From NCBI RefSeq assembly GCF_900096565.1, contig NZ_FMYP01000045.1, positions 1 through 35,076 of the forward strand: a stretch of DNA of 35,076 nucleotides, read 5' to 3'. The notes under the pieces were generated by a model, which did not search any database, had not been told where the DNA came from, and saw nothing but the letters and a program-made list of their open reading frames with translations. Position numbers and translations under genes: made by a program. The stretch's first letter is position 1; the number at the start of each line of letters is the position of its first letter. Positions 24,172 through 31,880 of the stretch are shown here, one piece after another. The DNA comes from Williamwhitmania taraxaci (GTDB lineage Bacteria; Bacteroidota; Bacteroidia; Bacteroidales; Williamwhitmaniaceae).

Positions 24172-25902
24172 ATGGGAGTGATATTTAGTATTGAGGTAAA
24201 CGGTAAGGAAATACAAGCCCAACGGGGGGATACCATCTTGGAGGCACTTCACCAGAATGGAATCAAGGTGCCAACCCTTTGCAGCATGAAGAACTTAAGC
24301 CCTTCAGGTGCTTGCCGCATTTGTGTGGTGGAAGTGGAGGGAAAAAGTGGATTAGTGCCTTCCTGTTCGCATCCTGTAGAGGAGTGGATGAAGATAAAAA
24401 CACACTCCCCAAAGGTTATAAAAGCACGAAAAACCATTGTTGAGTTACTCCTTTCAAATCATCCCGACGATTGTCTCTACTGTGAACGTAATGGAAGTTG
24501 CGAACTGCAAGACCTCTCCGCTGAAATGAATATACGAGAGCGTCGGATTACTTGCAAAAAGCTCAAGCATAAAATTGACCAGAGCAGCCCCTCCATTGTT
24601 CGTGATCCATCGAAGTGCATCTTATGCGGACGTTGTGTTAGAATGTGTGATGAGGTGATGCAGGTTTCCGCTCTGGAGTTAGTAGGGCGAGGCAGCAAAT
24701 CGATGGTTACAACGGCACTAGGTAAAGAAATTAACTTTTCATCGTGTATCTTTTGCGGCCAGTGTCTTATGGTTTGCCCTACCGGTGCTCTCTACGAAAA
24801 ATCCAATCTTGATGAAGTACAAAATGCGCTGAATAACCCCAACGTTACGGTGGTAGTCCAGCTAGCTCCTTCAATTTCTGTTTCGGTATCGGAGGAGTTG
24901 GGCTTTAAGTCGGGTAAGGATATCAATGGAGTTTTAGTGTCGGCACTACGAAAAATTGGGTTTAGCCATGTATTTGAAACTGGATTTGGTGCCGATGTTG
25001 TGGCTATGGAGGTGGCCCACGAACTCAACATTCGAATGCAGCAGGGTGAAAAACTTCCTTTGTTGACCGGTTGCTGCCCTGCATGGATCAAATATATGGA
25101 GCAGTTTCACCCTGAACTTTTATCACTGGTATCAACGATTAAATCGCCCCAGCAAGCTTTAGGTGCTATTATCAAGGAGTGCTGGGCGAAGGAGGTAGGC
25201 ATACCGTCGCAGCAGCTTTTCTCGGTAGCAATAATGCCTTGTACTGCGAAGAAGTTTGAGGCCCAGCGCGAGGAGATGACCCATAAAGGAATTTCGGATG
25301 TGGATGCCGTTTTGACAACACGGGAGTTGGTGCAGCTACTCCATTTGTATGGCATTGATGTGCAGAGTTTAGAGCCTCAGATTTCCGACACGCCCTTTTC
25401 CATTCGATCTTCAGCCGGAAAACTTTTTGCAACCTCAGGAGGACTTTCCGAGGCAGTTACCCGCACCCTGCATTTTACGCTCACTGGAAAAGAGATTCGG
25501 AACATTAAAATTGCACAGTTTCGCAATGTAGTTGGCTATAAGAAATTCGACATAGAGGTTGGCAAACAGACAATTAAGGTGGGTATTGCCAACGGGATGA
25601 AGGGGGCTGTAACCATGCTGCGAGAAATTGCCGCGGGCCAATGCGATATGCACATGATTGAAGTGATGGCTTGCGAAGGCGGTTGCTTGCATGGAGGTGG
25701 ACAGCCTTTTGTTTCGGATGATAAGGACAAAAAGACTCGAGCAAAGGCGATTTATGAGATTGATGAATCGGAAGCTATTTGGGCTCCATACAAGAATCCT
25801 GCTGTTGCGGAAATTTACGCAAAGTGTTTGGGCGAGCCGGGGAAAGAGAGTTCCAGTTCAATTCTGTGCACTCGCTTCTCCGAACGAAACGTATTGTTAT
25901 AA
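24172..25902 (+). CDS. hydA: [FeFe] hydrogenase 3, H-cluster subunit with unusual active site
   Basis: A 576-residue HydA/HndD-type protein. The FeS ligands are complete: C37/48/51/65 for [2Fe-2S], H97/C101/C104/C110, C149/152/155/159 and C192/195/198/202. H-cluster motifs are L1 TGCCPAW (C301, C302), L2 MPCTAKKFE and L3 EVMACEGGCLHGGGQP. Two conserved stretches have changed. IMEEGTE, which carries two proton-path glutamates, is AMEVAHE, so Val281 replaces the residue equivalent to CpI Glu279. GESTGAAVIFGxTGG is SIRSSAGKLFATSGG. All cluster ligands remain, so an H-cluster probably forms, but turnover may be slow. The gene is followed 6 bases later by a hydrogenase-histidine kinase fusion, so a role in signalling or in slow, biased catalysis is possible. 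Confidence 0.9.
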   Translation: MGVIFSIEVNGKEIQAQRGDTILEALHQNGIKVPTLCSMKNLSPSGACRICVVEVEGKSGLVPSCSHPVEEWMKIKTHSPKVIKARKTIVELLLSNHPDDCLYCERNGSCELQDLSAEMNIRERRITCKKLKHKIDQSSPSIVRDPSKCILCGRCVRMCDEVMQVSALELVGRGSKSMVTTALGKEINFSSCIFCGQCLMVCPTGALYEKSNLDEVQNALNNPNVTVVVQLAPSISVSVSEELGFKSGKDINGVLVSALRKIGFSHVFETGFGADVVAMEVAHELNIRMQQGEKLPLLTGCCPAWIKYMEQFHPELLSLVSTIKSPQQALGAIIKECWAKEVGIPSQQLFSVAIMPCTAKKFEAQREEMTHKGISDVDAVLTTRELVQLLHLYGIDVQSLEPQISDTPFSIRSSAGKLFATSGGLSEAVTRTLHFTLTGKEIRNIKIAQFRNVVGYKKFDIEVGKQTIKVGIANGMKGAVTMLREIAAGQCDMHMIEVMACEGGCLHGGGQPFVSDDKDKKTRAKAIYEIDESEAIWAPYKNPAVAEIYAKCLGEPGKESSSSILCTRFSERNVLL

Positions 25903-25908
25903 ATTGCC

Positions 25909-27897
25909 ATGAGCATTTCCGACCGACATAAAGATTTAGTTTATACCATTAAGGAACTCTGCCGGGTTTGCTATACCTGTGTAAGAGAGTGCCCTGCCAA
26001 GGCCATTAAAATAAACAACGGTCAGGCCGAGGTTCTTTCCAACAGGTGCATTGGATGTGGCAATTGCATAAAGGTTTGTAGCCAAGATGCCAAGGTTTTT
26101 CAACAGTCGCGGATTGAGGTTCGGGATTTGCTTAAATCGGCTCATCGAGTGGTCGCCATTATTGCCCCCAGTTTTCCGGCTAGCTTCCCCGACATCGTTG
26201 ACTATAAATACTTTGTTGGGATGGTTCGATCGCTTGGATTCGACCATGTGTGCGAGGTTGCCTTTGGAGCCGATTTGGTGGCTCTTCGCTACAAGCAATA
26301 CCTCGAGGAGAAATCAGCTGTAGGCTTTATCTCTTCCGATTGCCCAGCCATTGTGGATTATATCCGGTATTACCATCCCCAATTGGTGGATAACCTTGTG
26401 CCGGTTGTATCGCCCATGGTGGCAATGGCAAAGGTGGTTAAGGAATTGTATGGTTCGGATGTGAAAGTTGTTTTTGTGGGTCCGTGTATCGCCAAGAAAA
26501 ATGAGTCGTTTGAGGTGGATGAGGTTATCACTTTTCGGGAACTTCACATCATGTTCGATACCGATGGGATTACTGCGGAGTCGGTGATGCCATCAGATTT
26601 TGACCCACCGAAGGCGGGTAGGGGGGCCATTTTTCCTATCACTAGAGGTTTAATTCAAACGGTAAATATTTCGGACGATATATTTGAAGGCAACGTTATT
26701 GTGGCCGATGGCCGAGTTGATTTTCAACAGGCCATTAAGGAGTTTGAAAGCGGCAATATTAAGAATGTGAACTTAGAATTGCTTTGCTGCGAGGGCTGTA
26801 TTATGGGCCCTGGAATGCCTCCTGGCGGTTCTCCCTTCGAGCGGAGAACACATATTAGCAGCTATGTGCGAAATAAGTTAGCCAACGAAGCCGATATGGC
26901 CCAGTGGAACTCCAATATCGAAACTTTCTCTGCCCTCGATCTCTCCATCACGTTTACTGCGTTCGATCAAAGAACCATTCCGCCGCAAAACGACGAGGTT
27001 GAGAAGGTGCTGGCCTCCATGGGGAAGTTTACCACACGCGATCACCTTAACTGTGGCGCTTGCGGTTATGATACCTGTCTTGAGCATGCCGTTGCCATTG
27101 TGGAAGGCCTAGCTGAAGTGGAGATGTGTTTGCCATATTCCATTGAAGAGCTGCACTCTACCATAAAGAATTTGGCCGTTTCGAACGAGAAGCTGGCCAC
27201 CATGCAGCAAGCCTTAAAGCAAAACGAGAAGTTAGCACACATGGGGCAACTGAGTGCCGGAATTGCCCACGAACTCAACAATCCGTTAGGGGTGCTAATA
27301 ATGTATAGTAACATTTTGCTCGATGAGTGCAGCACCGACGATCCCAACCGTCAGGATTTGGAACTTATTGCAACTCAAGCTGAGCGCTGCAAGAAGATTG
27401 TTGGGGGATTGCTGAATTTTGCTCGCAAAAACCAAGTGCGATTTGATGAGGTTGATTTGGAGAAATTGGTGGACGATAGCCTAAACTCAGTAGTTATTCC
27501 CGCATCTATTGCCGCTCGGGTGGTGAATAAGGCCGAAAACTCAAAGGCACTGCTCGATTACGATCAAATGATGCAGGTTTTAACTAACTTGAACAAAAAT
27601 GCCATAGAAGCAATGCCTCAAGGTGGAACACTCGAAATTGTAATTGAGGATACGCCGGAAGTTGTAATCTTTCGCATAAAGGATTCCGGGATGGGAATTG
27701 AGAGGGAAAACGTTGAAAAACTCTTTACCCCATTTTTCACCACCAAGGCGCTTGGCAAAGGCACTGGGCTGGGGCTGGCAACTTCCTATGGAATTGTAAA
27801 AATGCACAAAGGGAAAATCGAAGTTAAATCGAATGCTGATAAGGAAAAGGGCCCCACAGGAACCACTTTCAGCGTTATACTACCAAGGAAACCTTAG
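25909..27897 (+). CDS. Sensory [FeFe] hydrogenase fused to histidine kinase
   Basis: A 662-residue fusion. A two-[4Fe-4S] ferredoxin region covers residues 18-57. The divergent group C-like H-domain has L1 SSDCPAIV (Asp144, Cys145), L2 VGPCIAKKNE (C193) and L3 CCEGCIMGPG (C294, C297). A [4Fe-4S] domain CGACGYDTC (about 381-389) leads into a coiled coil (about 410-445). The kinase part has the phosphoacceptor motif GIAHELNNPLG (His453) and a HATPase with N box NLNKNAIEAM, G1 DSGMGIE and G2 GTGLGLAT. It is cytoplasmic, since no membrane segment is seen. It probably autophosphorylates according to the state of its H-cluster and passes phosphate to the response regulators downstream. Asp replaces the proton-transfer Cys. 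Confidence 0.9.
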   Translation: MSISDRHKDLVYTIKELCRVCYTCVRECPAKAIKINNGQAEVLSNRCIGCGNCIKVCSQDAKVFQQSRIEVRDLLKSAHRVVAIIAPSFPASFPDIVDYKYFVGMVRSLGFDHVCEVAFGADLVALRYKQYLEEKSAVGFISSDCPAIVDYIRYYHPQLVDNLVPVVSPMVAMAKVVKELYGSDVKVVFVGPCIAKKNESFEVDEVITFRELHIMFDTDGITAESVMPSDFDPPKAGRGAIFPITRGLIQTVNISDDIFEGNVIVADGRVDFQQAIKEFESGNIKNVNLELLCCEGCIMGPGMPPGGSPFERRTHISSYVRNKLANEADMAQWNSNIETFSALDLSITFTAFDQRTIPPQNDEVEKVLASMGKFTTRDHLNCGACGYDTCLEHAVAIVEGLAEVEMCLPYSIEELHSTIKNLAVSNEKLATMQQALKQNEKLAHMGQLSAGIAHELNNPLGVLIMYSNILLDECSTDDPNRQDLELIATQAERCKKIVGGLLNFARKNQVRFDEVDLEKLVDDSLNSVVIPASIAARVVNKAENSKALLDYDQMMQVLTNLNKNAIEAMPQGGTLEIVIEDTPEVVIFRIKDSGMGIERENVEKLFTPFFTTKALGKGTGLGLATSYGIVKMHKGKIEVKSNADKEKGPTGTTFSVILPRKP

Positions 27898-27908
27898 CTG
27901 TTTTGCTT

Positions 27909-28304
27909 ATGAATACGAGCAATAAAACAATATTGATTGTAGACGACGATGAGGATTATCTCTATCAGATGAAGCTCATCATTAAGAACTTCGGATTCAA
28001 CGTAGTTACGGCCGAGAGCCAGCGCGAGGCGGAGGAACTCTTGCAGCAAGTAAAGCCCGATTTGGCTATCTTCGATTTGATGATGGAGAATGAGGATAGC
28101 GGCTTTATCTTAAGCTATAAGTTGAAGAAAAAATACCCCGAAATTCCGGTAATTATTGCAACTGCGGTTGCCTCTGAAACAGGCATTAGCTTTGGGGTTA
28201 GCTCCGAGGAGGAGCGTAGATGGATAAAGGCCGATTTGTATATGGAGAAAGGGATTCGGCCAGATCAACTCCATCGCGAAATTGTAAAACTACTTAAACT
28301 GTAG
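27909..28304 (+). CDS. Single-domain response regulator
   Basis: A 131-residue receiver domain from ATG 27909 (a TTG two codons earlier is less likely). The acidic pocket is ILIVDDDEDY, the phosphoacceptor Asp is in LAIFDLMMENEDSG, and the conserved Lys appears in DLYMEKGIRPDQL. The loop after the phospho-Asp is longer than usual (MMENEDSGF), and an insertion (VASETGISFGVSSEEERR) sits between strand 4 and the Lys. No output domain is present, so it works by protein interaction or as a phosphorelay step between the kinase 11 bases upstream and the REC-kinase 2 bases downstream. Confidence 0.85.
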   Translation: MNTSNKTILIVDDDEDYLYQMKLIIKNFGFNVVTAESQREAEELLQQVKPDLAIFDLMMENEDSGFILSYKLKKKYPEIPVIIATAVASETGISFGVSSEEERRWIKADLYMEKGIRPDQLHREIVKLLKL

Positions 28305-28306
28305 CA

Positions 28307-29440
28307 ATGGAAGTCCTTAGGGTGTTAGTGGTTGATGATGAGCCTGGTATTCGTTCGGGTATACATCGCATTTTAAGTAAGTTCTCGGTGAGTTTTCCAT
28401 TCTTGGAGGATGACATTGAGTATGACCTATTGGAGGCTAGCACCGGCGAGGAAGCCATTGAAATTATTAAGCAGAATACCGTCGATATTGTTCTTCTCGA
28501 CAATAAGTTGCCCGGAATTCAAGGTATAGAGGTGTTGGATTTTATCAAATCAAACTTTCCCGCGATCCTCGTGGTGATGATAACCTCTTATGCTTCGCTA
28601 GAGCTGGCCGTAAATGCAACAAATAAGGGAGCTTACGATTTTGTGCCTAAGCCGTTTACTCCGCAGGAGTTAAAAACCTCCATGGAGGGAATTACCAAGC
28701 ACCTCTTCCTTAAGCGGATGACCAAGAAGTTAAATAAGGAGGGGCGACAAATCCGGTTTCAGTTTTTGACACTCCTCTCCCATGAACTTAAGGCCCCGCT
28801 GAGCGCCATAGAGGGGTATTTACATATTATCCAAGAAAGGCAGGCCGGCGATGATATTGCAGCCTACGATAAAATGATTGATCGTTCGTTGGATCGCATC
28901 AAGAGCATGCGAAATCTAATTATGGATCTGCTCGACCTTACCCATATCGATTCCGGAAAAATGAAGCGGGAGGTTAAATTGCAGGATATTGTTCCAATTA
29001 TTGTCACCTCGATGGATACCGTATTGCCTTTTGCCGTTCAGTGCGACGTGGAGGTTGTGGGACATTGGGACCTAGAGATGATGATGGAGGTGGATAGCGA
29101 TGAGATGGAGATTATCCTCAACAACCTACTATCGAATGCTGTAAAGTATAATAAACCTGATGGAAAGGTGTTTTTGGAGGTGGCCTTTGCAAATGAGGAC
29201 CTCGTTATAACCGTAAGGGACACCGGAATTGGAATTGAAGAAGAGGATATTGCCCGATTGTTTGATGAGTTTATGCGGGTAAAATCGGCTCAAACGAAGC
29301 ATATTAGCGGGAGCGGTTTAGGCTTGTCGATTGTGAAGCGTATCGTAAAACTTTATAACGGAACGATTTCGGTGGACAGCAAGCTCGGTGAAGGAACCAC
29401 GTTCACCATTACGTTGCCCGTTGTGGATAAAGCAAAATAG
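28307..29440 (+). CDS. Receiver-histidine kinase hybrid (REC-HisKA-HATPase)
   Basis: A 377-residue protein with an N-terminal receiver (VLVVDDEPGIRSG, phospho-Asp in IVLLDNKLPG, Lys in FVPKPF), then HisKA with LLSHELKAPLSAIEGY, and HATPase with NNLLSNAVKYN, DTGIGIEEED and GSGLGLSIV. The receiver has a longer than usual helix 1 to strand 2 linker (SKFSVSFPFLEDDIEYDLLE). It ends the hydrogenase 3 signalling operon. A phosphorelay from the hydrogenase-kinase through the single receiver to this protein is a reasonable inference. No DNA-binding output is encoded in the operon. Confidence 0.9.
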   Translation: MEVLRVLVVDDEPGIRSGIHRILSKFSVSFPFLEDDIEYDLLEASTGEEAIEIIKQNTVDIVLLDNKLPGIQGIEVLDFIKSNFPAILVVMITSYASLELAVNATNKGAYDFVPKPFTPQELKTSMEGITKHLFLKRMTKKLNKEGRQIRFQFLTLLSHELKAPLSAIEGYLHIIQERQAGDDIAAYDKMIDRSLDRIKSMRNLIMDLLDLTHIDSGKMKREVKLQDIVPIIVTSMDTVLPFAVQCDVEVVGHWDLEMMMEVDSDEMEIILNNLLSNAVKYNKPDGKVFLEVAFANEDLVITVRDTGIGIEEEDIARLFDEFMRVKSAQTKHISGSGLGLSIVKRIVKLYNGTISVDSKLGEGTTFTITLPVVDKAK

Positions 29441-29450
29441 CATATATTTG
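29421..29450 (+). promoter_or_regulatory. Promoter of rex, close to the start codon
   Basis: TTG (29421-29423) and TATATTTG (29443-29450, an exact TAnnTTTG match) are 19 bases apart. The rex ATG follows only 5 bases after the -7 box, so the transcript would start at or near the ATG. The promoter lies in the 3' end of the upstream kinase gene. Confidence 0.6.
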
Positions 29451-29455
29451 CACCT

Positions 29456-30094
29456 ATGAAGCTACCTGAAAGGACCATTGAACGTCTCTCCACTTATAGG
29501 AGAACCCTACTTAACTGTTTGGATGCTGGTAAGAACTACATCTATTCGCACGAGTTGGCTAACCTGCATAGCATTACCGCCGTTCAGGTAAGGCGCGACC
29601 TTATGCTTATTGGATTTTCGAGCCAAACCAAGAAGGGCTACGATGTTAAGGAGCTCATCGATGTTATTGGGAAGATTCTGGATAGCTCTAGCGCCCTTAA
29701 TGTGGCCGTGCTCGGTATGGGTAATTTAGGCCGTGCTGTAACTACCTACTTCAATGGTAAACGAAGCAAACTTAAGATTGCCGCTACCTTCGATGTGGAC
29801 TCCAATAAGGTGGATCGCGTTATTTCCGGGGTAAACTGCTACCACATCAGGGATTTTAAGACGATTGTGCAGCGGGAGAACATTACCATTGCTATTATTA
29901 CCTCGCCTCCAGATACGGCCAAGCAACTTGCCGAAATTCTGGAAGGTGCCGGAATTCGTGGCGTTTTGAATTTTACTACCATCCCAATAAATATCTCCTC
30001 CAACGTGTATCTCGAAGAGTTCGACATGATAACCTCTATTGAGAAGGTAGCCTACTTTGTTAAGGAGATGAATGGCGGCAGCTTGGAAAAATAG
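29456..30094 (+). CDS. rex: Redox-sensing transcriptional repressor Rex
   Basis: A 212-residue Rex protein. The N-terminal winged helix has SITAVQVRRDLMLIGF, and KKGYDVKELI links to the NAD(H)-binding Rossmann domain with VLGMGNLGRAV (about residues 84-94). The C-terminal part ends with the domain-swapped helix YFVKEM. Rex binds operators when NADH is low and leaves DNA when NADH binds, so it usually derepresses fermentative and hydrogenase genes under reducing conditions. Three Rex-like boxes in this window (2284, 7257 and 11181) make local targets likely. rex has its own promoter and is followed 8 bases later by ribF. Confidence 0.93.
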   Translation: MKLPERTIERLSTYRRTLLNCLDAGKNYIYSHELANLHSITAVQVRRDLMLIGFSSQTKKGYDVKELIDVIGKILDSSSALNVAVLGMGNLGRAVTTYFNGKRSKLKIAATFDVDSNKVDRVISGVNCYHIRDFKTIVQRENITIAIITSPPDTAKQLAEILEGAGIRGVLNFTTIPINISSNVYLEEFDMITSIEKVAYFVKEMNGGSLEK

Positions 30095-30102
30095 AGGCAA
30101 GG

Positions 30103-31038
30103 ATGGAAATCCACTATGGTTTTGAGTCGTTAGGATCTATTCGGAATCCAGTGGTCACTACGGGAGCCTTTGATGGCGTTCATGTGGGGCATAAAACCAT
30201 AATCAACAGAATTAAGGAGATTGCCCGCGAGATTGATGGACAGACCGTTTTAGTTACTTTTTATCCCCATCCGCGCATTGTTCTTTACCCCGAAACTGAA
30301 GGAAAGGACTTGCTGTTTATCAGTTCTCAAAAGGAGAAGATTGCCCTGTTGGAACTTGCCGGTGTAGAGCACTTGGTGATTGTTCGTTTTTCCATCGATT
30401 TCAGCAAAATTACCTCCGATCAATTTGTGCGCGATATCCTGCTGGGAAAACTTCATGCCAGGTGTATTGTGGTAGGGTTTAATCACCATTTTGGGCACAA
30501 TCGGCAAGGTGATTATGATTATCTCTACTCCCTGAGCCAAGAGTTAGGGTTTAGGGTAGAGGAGATTCCCGAACAGGATATTCAGAACGAAACCGTTAGC
30601 TCCACAACTATTCGAAAAGCCCTGAAGGAGGGGAAAATACAGCGAGCCAACGCATACCTCGACCATCAGTATATCATAATAGGAGCACTAGGGATTGGCC
30701 ACAAAGTTTTTAGTGAAGCCAGCTTTCCAACGCTGTCGGTGCAGCTGGAGGAGGTTGGGAAGCTTATTCCCCCCGATGGCGTATATGCCGTGAGCGTTAA
30801 ATGGGGGAGTCTACAGTATAAGGGGATGGTTGCCATTGCCCGAAACATTCTCGATGCCGGTCCTTTCGGGGTGGGTGTGCAGCTCCACTTGATCGATTTT
30901 GATCACCATTTTCCCGATGCCGATGCCACCATTCTTTTCCATAAGCGAATTAGGCTGGGACTGGATACTTCGTCTCCTGAAATCATCAACAAACAGCTGA
31001 CTCAGGATCTTGCGTTTGTGATGGATCTCATTTTTTAA
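30103..31038 (+). CDS. ribF: RibF-like FAD synthetase with degenerate riboflavin kinase domain
   Basis: A 311-residue RibF homologue. The FMN adenylyltransferase half is intact: GAFDGVHVGH (about 21-30), a GFNHHFGHNRQGD segment and VSSTTIRKAL (165-174). The riboflavin kinase half (from about residue 190) has lost its signatures. PTAN, whose Thr and Asn bind Mg-ATP, is PTLS (209-212); the catalytic Glu of the LEVH-type segment is Gln260 (VQLH); and the NIG-x-RPT segment is AIARN. The kinase step is therefore probably dead, leaving FAD synthesis from FMN or a non-catalytic role. FMN is the cofactor of all three HydB subunits here. It is the last gene of the rex operon. The alternative is an unusual but active lineage-specific kinase; another RibF elsewhere in the genome would be expected. 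Confidence 0.85.
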   Translation: MEIHYGFESLGSIRNPVVTTGAFDGVHVGHKTIINRIKEIAREIDGQTVLVTFYPHPRIVLYPETEGKDLLFISSQKEKIALLELAGVEHLVIVRFSIDFSKITSDQFVRDILLGKLHARCIVVGFNHHFGHNRQGDYDYLYSLSQELGFRVEEIPEQDIQNETVSSTTIRKALKEGKIQRANAYLDHQYIIIGALGIGHKVFSEASFPTLSVQLEEVGKLIPPDGVYAVSVKWGSLQYKGMVAIARNILDAGPFGVGVQLHLIDFDHHFPDADATILFHKRIRLGLDTSSPEIINKQLTQDLAFVMDLIF

Positions 31039-31466
31039 CAATTATTTCTACCGCAGGAGTTGTAACAACGTTTACCACGTAGAAAATCTTTATTGTATTA
31101 CATGTCGCTCATTCAGGGCTTCCTTTGTTTTTTTTATCTACGCTGGCCTACGATTCGACCTGTGCTCTAACGTTTCGGGGCTTTGCCCCTTTACTTCTTC
31201 TAACGTCTGATCGACGTAACTTCTCGAGGAAACAATAAGGCCTGAAAGGCCTGCATGTAAAAGCACAGGGCGTAGCCCTGTGTAAAACGATACGCGATTT
31301 CTTAGGGCTGAAGGCCCGACACGTTGCATTGACGAGATTCGCGGCCATACAAAAAAACAGCTGCCGGGATTTTTCTTTTCCATCAAAAGAAACGAAATTG
31401 AAATACTCTTTTTTACTAAATGTTGAAAAACATTACTGTTTGCAGTATCACACAAATGATCTTTTG
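31039..31466. other. Intergenic stretch of 428 bases without a gene
   Basis: This stretch holds the hairpin cluster listed separately (31177-31317). The minus-strand frames that cross it are by-products of the hairpins and match nothing I recognise. No tRNA is seen. Confidence 0.6.
31177..31317. repeat. Cluster of short GC-rich hairpins (REP-like or structured repeat)
   Basis: At least five short inverted repeats follow one another. GGGGC-TTT-GCCCC is at 31177-31189, ACGTC-N5-GACGT at 31203-31217, and AGGCC-TGAAA-GGCCT at 31238-31252. CACAGGGC-GTA-GCCCTGTG is at 31264-31282 and GGGC-TGAAG-GCCC at 31305-31317. The GC-rich loops contrast with AT-rich flanks. Similar hairpin strings recur in Bacteroidota genomes, so this is probably one copy of a dispersed repeat. 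A structured RNA is the alternative. Confidence 0.7.
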
Positions 31467-31474
31467 TATCTTTG
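31467..31474 (+). promoter_or_regulatory. -7 box for the TM1266-like/hydG operon
   Basis: TATCTTTG matches TAnnTTTG exactly. The nearest upstream TTTG (31439-31442) is 24 bases away, longer than usual. The start codon lies 77 bases downstream. This supports translation starting at 31552 and not at the upstream in-frame ATG (31420), which precedes the promoter. Confidence 0.45.
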
Positions 31475-31551
31475 CCGTATCATTGTCTACGGTGCTGCTA
31501 TTAGTAACACCAAGGACTCCAATAATTAGTCTAATCCAAAGGTTGTTTCTA

Positions 31552-31818
31552 ATGGAGAAGAGAATCGGCGCAGCACTCATCCTTATCGAGGAGAAATCGA
31601 GCGTAACCAAGTTAAACGACATTATCTCTAAGCATGGCGACATTATCGTTGGCCGGCAGGGTATTCCTTTAATGCAAAAGGGGGTAAGCGTTATTTCTTT
31701 GGTGCTTGAGGGCACTAGCGATGAGATAGGTGCGTTAACCGGTCCAATTGGAAAGCTCCCCGGAGTGCAGGTAAAATCGTTACTGATGAAAACTGCAATA
31801 ACGGAGGCTGGTCAATAA
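31552..31818 (+). CDS. TM1266-like iron-only hydrogenase system regulator
   Basis: An 88-residue protein (MEKRIGAALILIEEKSSVTK) of the small ACT-like family found next to [FeFe] hydrogenase maturation genes and named after Thermotoga maritima TM1266. It has the beta-alpha-beta-beta-alpha-beta pattern with HGDIIVGRQGIP and IGKLPGVQVKS. A putative regulatory role is only inferred from context and from likeness to the ligand domain of NikR; it has no DNA-binding segment. It lies 62 bases before hydG. The start at 31552 is preferred because family members begin MEKRI and the promoter lies downstream of the other in-frame ATG. Confidence 0.85.
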   Translation: MEKRIGAALILIEEKSSVTKLNDIISKHGDIIVGRQGIPLMQKGVSVISLVLEGTSDEIGALTGPIGKLPGVQVKSLLMKTAITEAGQ

Positions 31819-31880
31819 TCTTCGCTTTCAACTTTGGGTAGTAAACAGTAATCGCCACGAATTGGCTAAAAACTACTACC

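Noticed and set aside
31138-31455. Minus-strand ORFs over the hairpin cluster
   Set aside because: The reading frames are created by GC-rich palindromes; they match nothing recognisable.
31492-31510. Rex-like palindrome GTGCTGC-TATTA-GTAACAC in the TM1266-like/hydG leader
   Set aside because: The spacer is 5, not 4, and two of seven arm positions mismatch, so it is too weak to call next to the three better boxes.
31420-31551. N-terminal extension of the TM1266-like protein (hydrophobic, 44 residues)
   Set aside because: It contains the probable -7 box, and family members begin at MEKRI; treated as chance open frame.
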